From Actinophytocola sp044466355 (GTDB lineage: Bacteria > Actinomycetota > Actinomycetes > Mycobacteriales > Pseudonocardiaceae): a stretch of DNA of 64,000 nucleotides. Below the pieces are notes generated by a model. That model had not been told where the DNA came from. It made no database searches and saw only the letters and a list, made by a program, of their open reading frames with translations. The translations under genes and the position numbers were made by a program. Positions 17,901 through 26,033 of the stretch are shown piece by piece. Where the stretch lies: the NCBI RefSeq assembly GCF_044466355.1, contig NZ_JBITMQ010000002.1, forward strand, positions 124,001-188,000, read 5' to 3'. Position 1 is the first letter of the stretch; every line of letters starts with the position of its first letter.

Positions 17901-20290
17901 AGGAGGGTGGCGATGTCGGCGCCGAAGCGGACGGGGTTGCGCAGGTGCGCGGCCCAGTAGGTGGGGTCGGTGGCCTGTGCGTCGGTGATCCAGTCGCCGG
18001 ACACGTTGGACAGGAACCGGGTCGTGGGCGCGGACAGCGGCACGGTGTGCATGAGTTCGGTGAACTCGGCGAGGATCGGTTCCATCATGGCGGAGTGGAA
18101 CGCGTGGGAGGTGCGCAGTTCCTTGGCTTTGACGGCGTCGGCCTTGAGTTGTTCCGCGTACGCGGCGACCTTGTCGGCCGGTCCGGCGACGACGCAGGTG
18201 CCGGGGCCGTTGACGGTGGCGATCTCGATGCCGTCGGGCAGAGTCACGGCGGTCTCGTCGAGTTGGACGGCGAGCATGGCGCCGGGTGCGACGGACTGCA
18301 TGAGCCTGCCGCGGGTGGCGACGACCCGCAGCGCGTCGGGGAGAGTGAACACGCCTGCGATGGTGGCGGCGACGTATTCGCCGATGGAGTGGCCGACCAT
18401 GGCGGCGGGCCGCACGCCCATGCTGTGCCACAGCAGCGCGATGGCGTACTCGACGACGAACAGCGCGGGCTGGGTGTAGCGGGTTTCGCGCAGTTTCTCG
18501 TCGGCGTCGGGGTCGCGGCCGAGGATGAGGTCGCGGATGTCGGTGCCCAGCAAGGGGGTGAGGTGTTCGGCGCACTCGTCGACGGCGGCGGCGTACACGG
18601 GCCGGGTCGCGTACAGTTCCGCGCCCATTCCGGCGTACTGGGCGCCCTGGCCGGAGAACAGGAACGCGACGGGTGGGGTGTCGGCGGTACCGGTGACGCG
18701 GCGGCGTTTGGTGCGCAGCGCGGTGATGGCGTCGGTCAGGTCGGTGGCGACGACGGCGGCCCGGTGGGGGTATTCGGGGCGGCCGACGCGCAGGGTGTGG
18801 GCGATGTCGGCGAGGTGTTCGGGGCCCGCGGCGGTGGTGTTCTCGAGGTGGTCGGCGAGCTGGGTGATCGCGTTGCCGAGCGCGGTTTCGGTGCGTGCGG
18901 ACAGGGTGAGCAGTTGTGGTCCGGCGGCTTCGCGGCGGGCGCGGGTGGTCGCGGGGGCTTCGCGCAGGATGACGTGTGCGTTGGTGCCGCCGATGCCGAA
19001 GGAGCTGACGCCGGCGGTGCGGGGCAGCCCGTCGGGGTCCCATTTGGTGAGGGTGGAGGTGACGTAGAACGGGGTGGCGGGGAAGTCGATCGCGGGGTTG
19101 GGCTGCTCGTAGTTGATCGACGGCGGGATCATGCCGTGTTCGATGGCGAGGACTGCTTTGATGACGGAGATGATGCCCGCGGACTGGGAGAGGTGGCCGA
19201 TGTTGGCCTTGACCGAGCCGATGCCGCACCATTCGCGTTGGCCGGTGTTCTCGCCGTAGACCATGGACAGGGCGGTGACCTCGATGGGGTCGCCGATGGC
19301 GGTGCCGGTGCCGTGGGCTTCGACGTAGGTGATCTCGCGGGGGTCGATGCCTGCCATGGCGACGGCGGCGGCGACGGCTTCCGCCTGCCCGTCGACGCTG
19401 GGTGCGGTGAACCCGACCTTGTTGCCGCCGTCGTTGTTGACGGCGTTGCCGAGGACGACGGCGCGGATGGTGTCGCCGTCGGCGATGGCGTCGGCGAGCC
19501 GTTTGACGAGCACGGTGCCGACGCCGCTCCCCCACACGGTGCCGTTGGCGCCCGCGTCGAAGGGCCGGACGTGCGCGTCGGGTGAGGTGAACCCGTCCAT
19601 GCCGAGGTAGCCGACGCCGTGCGGGTGCTCGATGTTGACCCCGCCGGCGATGGCCATGTCGCATTCGCCGTTGCGGAGTGCTTCGCAGGCGAGGTGCAGT
19701 GCGACGAGGGAGGTGGAGCAGGCGGTGGCGACGGTCATGCTGGGGCCGCGCAGGTCGAGTTTGTAGGAGGGGCTGGTGGCCACGTAGTTGGGCTGGTTGC
19801 CGGTGGCGAGGGAGACGGCGTTGTACGGCGAGCCGCTGGCGGCGGCGTTTCTCTTGATGTTCTCCCAGAAGTAGGCGTTGCCGCCGCTGCCGGCGTAGAC
19901 GCCGATGGCGCCCGGGTAGCGGGCGGGGTCGTAGCCCGCGTCCTGCAGGACGGTGTAGCAGCTTTCGAGGAACAGCCGGTGCTGGGGGTTGGTGAGCGCG
20001 GCTTCGCGGTCGGACATGCCGAACAGGCCCGCGTCGAGTTGGTCGAAGCCGTCGACGACGGGGGCGCCGTTGACCCAGCCGGGGTCGTCGACCTCGGCTT
20101 CGAGTGCGCCGCGACTGAGTTGTTCCTCGCGGGTGAAGGTGGTGACGGATTCGACGCCGTCGACGAGGTTGCGCCAGAACTGGTGCACGTCACTCGCGCC
20201 GGGTACCCGGGCGGCGATGCCGACGATCGCGATCGGCTCGACGCCGTCCTCCGTGTCGACGCCGGTGCCGATCTCGTACGGCTGGTCCAT
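14903..20290 (-). CDS. type I polyketide synthase KS-AT-KR-DH-ACP
   Basis: A 1795-aa single PKS module. KS (about 17-440): Cys191 in TACSTS, EAHGTGT, KANIGHL. AT (about 540-840): GHSIGE with Ser635 and HAFH at 729-732, the malonyl-CoA-type motif. KR (about 1118-1320): GGLGGVG and catalytic Tyr1285 in VDYCAANNF. DH-like hot-dog domain (from about 1340): HRIGGVPVVP with His1373 and QPALLD. ACP Ser1734 in LGGNSL. The KR-before-DH order is not the common modular layout (DH-KR). It should add a malonate unit, reduce it and dehydrate it to an alpha,beta-unsaturated segment before the Asn module. The ATG at 20290 follows GAGGAA. The long open frame upstream of it is an artefact. Confidence 0.93.
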   Translation of the reverse strand: MDQPYEIGTGVDTEDGVEPIAIVGIAARVPGASDVHQFWRNLVDGVESVTTFTREEQLSRGALEAEVDDPGWVNGAPVVDGFDQLDAGLFGMSDREAALTNPQHRLFLESCYTVLQDAGYDPARYPGAIGVYAGSGGNAYFWENIKRNAAASGSPYNAVSLATGNQPNYVATSPSYKLDLRGPSMTVATACSTSLVALHLACEALRNGECDMAIAGGVNIEHPHGVGYLGMDGFTSPDAHVRPFDAGANGTVWGSGVGTVLVKRLADAIADGDTIRAVVLGNAVNNDGGNKVGFTAPSVDGQAEAVAAAVAMAGIDPREITYVEAHGTGTAIGDPIEVTALSMVYGENTGQREWCGIGSVKANIGHLSQSAGIISVIKAVLAIEHGMIPPSINYEQPNPAIDFPATPFYVTSTLTKWDPDGLPRTAGVSSFGIGGTNAHVILREAPATTRARREAAGPQLLTLSARTETALGNAITQLADHLENTTAAGPEHLADIAHTLRVGRPEYPHRAAVVATDLTDAITALRTKRRRVTGTADTPPVAFLFSGQGAQYAGMGAELYATRPVYAAAVDECAEHLTPLLGTDIRDLILGRDPDADEKLRETRYTQPALFVVEYAIALLWHSMGVRPAAMVGHSIGEYVAATIAGVFTLPDALRVVATRGRLMQSVAPGAMLAVQLDETAVTLPDGIEIATVNGPGTCVVAGPADKVAAYAEQLKADAVKAKELRTSHAFHSAMMEPILAEFTELMHTVPLSAPTTRFLSNVSGDWITDAQATDPTYWAAHLRNPVRFGADIATLLAAGRWALVECGPGRQLTGLARMQVAKAGPEQRALAPLATLPAPGEPGGDLAMLTATAGTLWVAGVPVRAESDVDAQRIPLPVYPFERKRHWIAPDPESSTAAKPARRGPQPLTDWFAVPAWRQVATGPRTVPFGPTVVVADGPRGTALADALTAAGAEVRLLGADTDPAALGTPTRIVHALALDGDPAGTDIDAAWAAQDRGFFHVLSLIQALAGAGATDGVHLDLVSSGTADVTGTDLTRPEHATLAGLARVLPTELPGLTVRRVDADAATTDVRAIVAELARPVDAERTEVVLRGARTWVGGYEQVSLPAGESPVRDGGRYLITGGLGGVGITLAEDFAVRAKARLVLTARTGLPPRDDWDTYLAVHGSAPTDRVGRGIAAIRRMEAAGARVLVVAADVTDPADVRRVRAAAHDEFGGLDGIVHAAGLPGGGMAEVKQRAEAEKVLAPKLAGTLALADVFGDDDLDFVVLCSSITAVAGGFGQVDYCAANNFLDAFAHTSTGFRAPVLSQNWGGWAEVGMAVETAAPAAFRALTHDGTSRSLDHPVLTTVVEGTEHTVARGLVSAGTHWVLDEHRIGGVPVVPGTGHLECARAATAAILPGPAGAALELRDVAFLEPFAVPDGTLAQYQVVTTPGDDGLDVEVQSVAAGVTRSHVRGSAGWTADAPGPDLDINGTIARCRRIDDDNSFGRGRTSMLTFGPRWHALREHHLGDGEELAHIVAPGDEQGWGLQPALLDVATAFGRGRGEGTYLPLSYGRIVVRAPLPNEFYSHLTYREADTDDVVTADLRLVDTHGRELVAISEFTLRKVDQDAVTGGLTADTAADAPVVATDDITPADGAEAFHRSLGGVVTAGLGNQVVITTHTVADIMARAREVTTDTIATDLDQATDTPATDGDASTPPRTELEKAVAQVWRDALGVDVVGVDDDFFGLGGNSLVAVQLIAALRKAIGVRLPMRSLFELPTVAGLAARIEEIKADEAAPEPAAPATTIPRLPRA

Positions 20291-20310
20291 CGTTCCTCGA
20301 TTCCCTCTGG

Positions 20311-23300
20311 TCACTGCGCGCTGCCTGTGGTGCGGCGCGGTGGGTTGCGTCTGGCGCGGTTGCGCCGGGCCGCTGCGCGGTTGGCCGCCGCGGCCAGCAG
20401 CGGTTTGTCTTGCGGTCCTGCCAGGTGTGCGGCGAGTGCGCGGATGTTCGGGTACCGGAAGAGGTCGAGCATCCTGATCTGGCGGCCGGTGGCGGCGGTG
20501 AGCCGTCCGTGGACGGCGGCCATGGCCATGGAGTGGCCGCCGATGTCGAAGAAGTTGTCGGCGAGGCCGACGGTGTCGCGGTCGAGGACGTCGCGCCAGA
20601 TGCCGGTGAGGAGTTGTTCCATGGCGGCGGTGTCGGCGCTGGTGTCGGCGCCGCCGCTGTTTCCGATGGGCACGGTGACGGTGACGACCTCGGGTGCGGC
20701 GACGGTCATGGCGCCGGGTGCCGGGGTGCGGACCTCGGTTCTGGGCAGGTGTGGTGCGACGTCGGCGGGGTCGGCGTCGGGGGTGTCGGCGAGGGCGCCG
20801 ACGAGTTCGGTGAGGTCGGTGAGCAGCGCGTCGACGCGGCTGGTGTCGAACAGGTCGGGGTTGTGGACGGTGTCGAACGCGAGCCTGCCGTCGCGTTCGA
20901 CGACGTAGACGGTGAGGTCGAACGGCGATCCGGGTTTGGGCACGGCGATCGGTGTGGTGTCCAGTCCGGACAGCCGCAGCCGGGGTTCGGTGAAGTTCAG
21001 GACGTTGAACAGGACCTGGACGAGTGGGGCGCGTGCGGTGTCGCGGGGCACGCCGAGCGCGTCGACGATCCGGTCGAGCGGCGCGGCGGGGTGTGCGGTG
21101 GCGTCGCGGAGTCCGGCGGCGTTGGTGTGGACGGTGTCGGCGAAGGTGCGCCCGCCGGCGCGCAGCCGCACGGGCACGGTGTCGATGAAGAACCCGATGG
21201 CGTCGTCGAACTCGGCGTGGGTGCGGTCGGCGACGATCGCGCCGAGCACGTGGTCGGGGTTGCCGGTGAGTCGGCGGAGCAGTTCGGCGAGCCCGGCGAG
21301 GAGGACGCCGGCGGGGGTGGCGCCGAGCCGGGTGGCGGCGGCGCGGACGGCGGTGTCGACGTGGGGTGGGAAGGTGACGCTGGTTTCGGCGCCGGTGTAG
21401 GTCTGTGCGGCGGGGCGGGGCCGGTCGCGGGGCAGGTCGAGCACGGTGGGCGCGTCCGCGAGGTGCTGGGTCCACCAGGCGAGGTCGGCGGTGCCTGTGG
21501 CGCGGTCGCGGCGGTCACGCCAGACGGCGTAGTCGGCGTAGGTGGCGCGCAGCGGGGGCAGTGCCGGGGTGGCGCCGGTGGTGGCCTGCTGGTAGGCGTC
21601 GGCGAGGTCGGTGTAGAGCCGTGCCTCTGACCAGCCGTCGAACACGGCGTGGTGGACGGTGATCGCGAGGACGTGTTCGTCGCGTGCGAGGCGGTAGAGG
21701 GCGACGTGCCAGGCGGGTGCGGTGGCGAGGTCGAACACGTGCCGGGCGCCTGCGGCGAGCCTGCGGTGCAGGTCGGCGTGGTCGGTGACGTCGACGACCG
21801 GCATCGGCACGTCGGCGGGTGGGGTGCGTTCGGCGTAGGGGGCGCCGGCGGTTTGTTTGATGCGCCAGCGCAGCACGTCGTGGCGGTCGGCGACGGCCCG
21901 CAGTGCGGCGCGGAGTGCGGGGACGTCGAGTGGGCCGGTGAGTTTCTGGGCGAGCGCGATGTTGTAGGGCGCGTCGTCGGGGGCGAGTTGGTCGGTGAAC
22001 CACAGCCGGGTCTGGGGTGGGGACAGGGTCGGCGGGTTGCCGGTGGTGAGTTCGCGGCCGGGAAGTGGGGCGGCGGTGTCGAGGAGGGCGGCGAGCGCGG
22101 GCACGGTGGGCGTGGTGAACAGGTCCTTGACGGAGAGCTGTCGGCCGAGCCGGTCGCGGAGCGCGGCGACCAGGCGCATGGCGGTGATGGAGTTGCCGCC
22201 GCCGGTGAAGAAGTCGGTGTCGCGGGTGGGGGTCTGGCCGAGCACGGTCGCCCAGACGCGGGCGATGGCCTGTTCTGTGGGGGTGCCGTCGTAGTCGGGG
22301 GTGTCGGCGGCGAGGTCGGCGACGGCTTGTGCGGCGAGTGCGCGGAGGGTGGCGCGGTCGAGTTTGCCGGTGCGCGGGTCGGTGGGGAGTTCGTCGCGGC
22401 GCAGGACGAGTTCGGGGCGCATGGCGGTGGTGAGCCGGGGTGCGGTGAACTCGGCGAGCGCGGTGTCGCCGGGTGCGGTGGCGGGTGCGAGGAACGCGAC
22501 GAGGCGGGTGCCGGTCGTGCCGGTGACGGCTTCGACGGCGGCGTGGCGGACGGCGGGGTGTTCGACGAGGACGGCTTCGATCTCGCCGAGTTCGATGCGC
22601 TGGCCGCGGACCTTGACCTGCCGGTCGATGCGGCCGAGGTGGACGATCGTGCCGTCGGGGTCGCGGCGGACGCGGTCGCCGGTGCGGTAGAGGCGGTCGC
22701 CGGGGTGGGTGCCGAACGGGTCGGGGAGGAACCGTTCGGCGGTGAGTGCCGGGCGGCCGAGGTAGCCGTCGGCGACGCCGGGGCCGCCGACGAGCAGTTC
22801 GCCGGGTTGGCCGTCGGGCACGGGCCGCAGTTGGTCGTCGACGACGTGCAGGCGGTGGCCGGGTGTGACGCGGCCGATGGGCACGGGGTCGTGGTCGGCG
22901 GTGACGGGGCCGGTGACGACGGAGACGGTGGTTTCGGTGGGGCCGTAGACGTTGACGAACTGCCTGCCGGGTGCCCAGCGTGCGACGAGGTCGGCGGGCA
23001 GCGGTTCCCCGCCCGCGAACACGCGCCGCCAGGACGGCACGTCCGCGGGGTCCACTGTGGACAGCATGGTGGGGGTGAGCAGGCCCCATTCGATGTCGTG
23101 GGTGACGAGGAACCGGCGCAGCCGTTCGGGGTCGGCGCGGTCCTCGGCGGGCACGAGCTGGATCTCCGTGCCGGCGGTGAGGGTCACGAAGAAGTCGATG
23201 GTGACGGCGTCGAACCCGAGGGAGGACGCGGCGAGGGTGCGGGTGCCCGGCGCGAGCGGGTACAGCTCCTGCCAGCCGGCGACGTAGGCGGCGACGTTGC

Positions 23301-23775
23301 GGTGGGTGGTGAGCACGCCTTTGGGTCTGCCGGTGGAGCCGGAGGTGTAGAGCACGTGGAAGACGTCGTGCTCGGTGGCCGGGCAGGGGCGGGGTGTGGC
23401 GGTGCCTTCGGGGGCGAGGGTGCGGATGCCGGGCGCGTCGCCGAACTCGGCGGCCGCGGCGTCCCCGACGACGATGGTCACGTCGGCGTCGTCGGCGATC
23501 TCCAGCAGCCGTCGGCGCGGGCCGCCTGGTTCCAGGGGGACGTAGCAGGCGCCGGAGAGCAGCACGCCGAGCACGGTGACGACGTAGCCGACGTCGCGGG
23601 TGGCGCAGAGACCGACCCTGGTTCCGGGTCCGGCGCCCATGTCGCGGAGGGCGTCGGCGACCGCGGCGGCGCGTTCGGTGAGTTCGGTGTAGGTGAGCCG
23701 GGTGTCCCACTGCCGCACGGCGACGGCGTCGGGTGTTCTTCTCGCCTGGGCGAGGATCTGGTCGGGGACGGTCAT
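20311..23775 (-). CDS. NRPS A-PCP-C-PCP, second PCP without an A domain
   Basis: A 1154-aa protein. Adenylation domain about residues 1-480 (YTSGSTGRPKGVL, NVYGPTETT), PCP1 (FTGGGNSITAM), condensation domain about 620-1040 with HHAVFDGWS, then PCP2 with Ser1082 in IGGHSMAM and a very basic Arg-rich C-terminal tail. The pocket residues read about D-A-I-L-F-G-V-V-S-K, which I cannot match to a known substrate. PCP2 has no adenylation domain in cis, so its aminoacyl group must come in trans. The ATG at 23775 overlaps the stop of the LanB-like gene (ATGA). The two LanB-like proteins immediately upstream are candidates to act on this protein, as inference. Confidence 0.92.
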   Translation of the reverse strand: MTVPDQILAQARRTPDAVAVRQWDTRLTYTELTERAAAVADALRDMGAGPGTRVGLCATRDVGYVVTVLGVLLSGACYVPLEPGGPRRRLLEIADDADVTIVVGDAAAAEFGDAPGIRTLAPEGTATPRPCPATEHDVFHVLYTSGSTGRPKGVLTTHRNVAAYVAGWQELYPLAPGTRTLAASSLGFDAVTIDFFVTLTAGTEIQLVPAEDRADPERLRRFLVTHDIEWGLLTPTMLSTVDPADVPSWRRVFAGGEPLPADLVARWAPGRQFVNVYGPTETTVSVVTGPVTADHDPVPIGRVTPGHRLHVVDDQLRPVPDGQPGELLVGGPGVADGYLGRPALTAERFLPDPFGTHPGDRLYRTGDRVRRDPDGTIVHLGRIDRQVKVRGQRIELGEIEAVLVEHPAVRHAAVEAVTGTTGTRLVAFLAPATAPGDTALAEFTAPRLTTAMRPELVLRRDELPTDPRTGKLDRATLRALAAQAVADLAADTPDYDGTPTEQAIARVWATVLGQTPTRDTDFFTGGGNSITAMRLVAALRDRLGRQLSVKDLFTTPTVPALAALLDTAAPLPGRELTTGNPPTLSPPQTRLWFTDQLAPDDAPYNIALAQKLTGPLDVPALRAALRAVADRHDVLRWRIKQTAGAPYAERTPPADVPMPVVDVTDHADLHRRLAAGARHVFDLATAPAWHVALYRLARDEHVLAITVHHAVFDGWSEARLYTDLADAYQQATTGATPALPPLRATYADYAVWRDRRDRATGTADLAWWTQHLADAPTVLDLPRDRPRPAAQTYTGAETSVTFPPHVDTAVRAAATRLGATPAGVLLAGLAELLRRLTGNPDHVLGAIVADRTHAEFDDAIGFFIDTVPVRLRAGGRTFADTVHTNAAGLRDATAHPAAPLDRIVDALGVPRDTARAPLVQVLFNVLNFTEPRLRLSGLDTTPIAVPKPGSPFDLTVYVVERDGRLAFDTVHNPDLFDTSRVDALLTDLTELVGALADTPDADPADVAPHLPRTEVRTPAPGAMTVAAPEVVTVTVPIGNSGGADTSADTAAMEQLLTGIWRDVLDRDTVGLADNFFDIGGHSMAMAAVHGRLTAATGRQIRMLDLFRYPNIRALAAHLAGPQDKPLLAAAANRAAARRNRARRNPPRRTTGSAQ
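23050..23062. repeat. GTCCACTGTGGAC palindrome, exact copy
   Basis: Inside the adenylation domain of the A-PCP-C-PCP protein (LSTVDPADVP). Same 13-bp palindrome as at 12068. Confidence 0.8.
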
Positions 23776-26033
23776 CGACGTGCTCCACTGGGTGAGTACT
23801 GGGCGGGGTCGGTGAGCTGGAACCGCAGTTCGCTCACATACCGGCCGCCGTGCGCGTCGGGCAGCCACGAGTCGGCTGTGGACGGCAGTTGTTCGGTGAT
23901 GGTCACGGGCACGTCCGGGCCCGACTGCCGCGCGGTGCGCAGCATGGTGCAGAGGACCTGCACGAAGCCGGGGCCGGCGAGGTCGACGTAGGTCGGCTTG
24001 GTTTCCGTGCCGAGTTTGACGAAGACGCGTTCGGGCAGCCCGAGTCGTTGCCGGAACGCGCGGGTGGCGAGGAACCGGTCGCGTTCGCCGGTGACGTCGG
24101 CGAGCCCGGTGGCGGCGACGGTGGTGCGCCAGGTGCGGCGGGCGACGACGAGCTGGTCGAGCACGATCCGCGGGCTGGTGGCGGCGGGGCCGACGAGTTT
24201 GAAGCTGTCGAGCAGCACGACGGTGAGCACGTGCCCGAACGCTTCGACCAGCGGCCAGGTGCGGCCGTCGGGCAGGACGGCGGTCAGCTCGCCGTCGCGG
24301 TCCTCGACCAGGATCGAGGTCGCGGGCACGAGGTGCGGGCCGGCGCCGCGGGCGTCGACGACACCGAGTTCGCAGTCGCCGGGCGTGTTGAGGCCGTGGC
24401 GGGCGCGGCCGGTGTTGCGGGGCGCGTCGTCGGGGTAGAGCATGCGGGTCCGTGGCCCGAACTCGGCGTGGTGCGCGGCCCGCAGCGCCTGCTGGTCGGG
24501 GTGCCATGGGGAGAACAGCGCGCTGTCGAACGGGTTGTAGGCGGGGTGGAGTTCGCCGAGCACGAGCAGGGTGGCGGGGTCGTCGAGGTCGGCCACCTCG
24601 GCGGCACACACCTGCAGGTCGACGCTGTGCACGCGGGCGGAGGGCCAGCCGGGGCCGGGTGCGGCGAACAGTTGCTCGGACTCGGCGGCGAGGTCGGCGG
24701 CGGTGAGCCGGATCTCGGCCGCGCCGGGGTGCTCGGCCAGGCGGAACAGCCGGGACCAGCGGGCGGTGAACTCGGCGCCGATGCCGGCGCTGGGCCCGTT
24801 GGCGGTGTCGAACAGTTCGTCCTGCACCGGGTACCACAGGTCGGACAGGTGCACGGGTCCCGGCTGGGCGGCGTGCAGGTCCGCGGCGATCTGTTCGCAG
24901 GCGGCGCCGAACCGGGCGGACAGCCAGCGGGCGGCTCGCAGCACGATGGTGAGCGGCGCGGCCATGGTGGTGAGCAGCCCGCCGCCGACGACGAGGTCGG
25001 CGTCGCGGGTGGTGTCGAGGTAGGTGAGGGTGCGGCCCGCGTACATCTGTCCGTCGCGCCGGGTGGCGGCGCGGCCGGTGACGGCCGTGAACTCGGCGTC
25101 TACTGTGGACAGTGTGGTCGGGTCGGTGGTGGCGGCGTCCCGTGCGGCGCACAGGCGGTCGAACCCGGCGGCCACGCGCGCGCGGACCTCGTCGTCGCCG
25201 ATGGCGGCGATCCGTTCGCGCAGCACGGTCTCGGCGTCGTGGGACAGCGGCAGGTGCGCGTCCCAGTGCAGCAGCCCGCGGTCGACGAGCCGGTCGAGCA
25301 GCAGGTAGCCGTCCTGTTCGCCGCGTCCGACACCGGCGACGACCTGGTGTGCGGGGGTGTGCCCGTCGCACCGGGACAGCAGTTGGGCGTCGGCGGCGGA
25401 CAGTTCGACCGGGTCGGCGAGCGGTGTGCGCAGCCACCGGCCCTCGACGGTGACGTGTGGCCGTGGCACGGGTGGCCACCAGCGGCGCACGGCGAGGTCG
25501 GCGGCGAGGGCGTCGCCGTACTCGATGAGGGCCCAGGCTTCGAAGAACACGGCCCGGTCCCGCACGAGCTCTGGCCCTACCCGGACGGTGGTGGGGGCCG
25601 CCGGGTCGACGGTGCCCCACGAGACGGGCCCGAAGAACCCGATGGTCTCGCTCTTGGCGCAGTAGCGTTGCCAGTAGCGCAGCAGCGCCTTCTCGCGGTC
25701 GCGGCGGCGGACCGTTCTGCGGGTGTCCGGCCCACCGGCGACCAGTTTGTCCAGTGTGGACAGCACGGCGGGGTTCTGCCACGCCACGGCCTCGCGCAGG
25801 AGCGGGTCGGCGGCGACGTCGCCGATCGCGACGGCACCGGCGCGCAGTGCTTCGGTGAACACCTTGTCGAACAGTTCCGCCGGCTGGTCGCCTGCGTTGC
25901 AGGCGTCCGCGGCGGCGGCCGCCTCGGGGGCGGTGAACCGGTCGAGGCCGGCGACGGGGAACCCGGTGGAGCGCAGCAGGACGTCCCGCCACACCGTCCA
26001 CCCGGTGTCGCCGAGCGGCACGAGGTGGGTCAT
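23772..26033 (-). CDS. small LanB-like protein (lantibiotic dehydratase N-domain only), copy 1
   Basis: A 753-aa protein of the lantibiotic dehydratase N-terminal (glutamylation) family. Visible landmarks: WTVWRDVLLRSTGFP at the N-terminus, RYWQRYCAKSETIGFFGP at 119-136, RTLTYLDTTRD mid-protein, and the C-terminal FVKLGTETKPTYVDL...RYVSELRF, which resembles the end of the LanB tRNA-dependent domain. Full LanB proteins run to about 1000 aa and add an elimination domain, which is missing here, as in PEARL enzymes that attach amino acids from aminoacyl-tRNA to a carrier peptide. Both ends overlap neighbours by ATGA. It is about half identical by eye to the next gene. Aminoacyl-tRNA use on a PCP-bound intermediate is speculation. 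Confidence 0.82.
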   Translation of the reverse strand: MTHLVPLGDTGWTVWRDVLLRSTGFPVAGLDRFTAPEAAAAADACNAGDQPAELFDKVFTEALRAGAVAIGDVAADPLLREAVAWQNPAVLSTLDKLVAGGPDTRRTVRRRDREKALLRYWQRYCAKSETIGFFGPVSWGTVDPAAPTTVRVGPELVRDRAVFFEAWALIEYGDALAADLAVRRWWPPVPRPHVTVEGRWLRTPLADPVELSAADAQLLSRCDGHTPAHQVVAGVGRGEQDGYLLLDRLVDRGLLHWDAHLPLSHDAETVLRERIAAIGDDEVRARVAAGFDRLCAARDAATTDPTTLSTVDAEFTAVTGRAATRRDGQMYAGRTLTYLDTTRDADLVVGGGLLTTMAAPLTIVLRAARWLSARFGAACEQIAADLHAAQPGPVHLSDLWYPVQDELFDTANGPSAGIGAEFTARWSRLFRLAEHPGAAEIRLTAADLAAESEQLFAAPGPGWPSARVHSVDLQVCAAEVADLDDPATLLVLGELHPAYNPFDSALFSPWHPDQQALRAAHHAEFGPRTRMLYPDDAPRNTGRARHGLNTPGDCELGVVDARGAGPHLVPATSILVEDRDGELTAVLPDGRTWPLVEAFGHVLTVVLLDSFKLVGPAATSPRIVLDQLVVARRTWRTTVAATGLADVTGERDRFLATRAFRQRLGLPERVFVKLGTETKPTYVDLAGPGFVQVLCTMLRTARQSGPDVPVTITEQLPSTADSWLPDAHGGRYVSELRFQLTDPAQYSPSGARR

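Noticed and set aside
15305..19585. 1426-codon plus-strand open frame inside the PKS gene
   Set aside because: Shadow opposite the PKS. The low-complexity composition (GGDGV, AEVDGAG) and absence of motifs contrast with perfect KS/AT/KR motifs on the minus strand.
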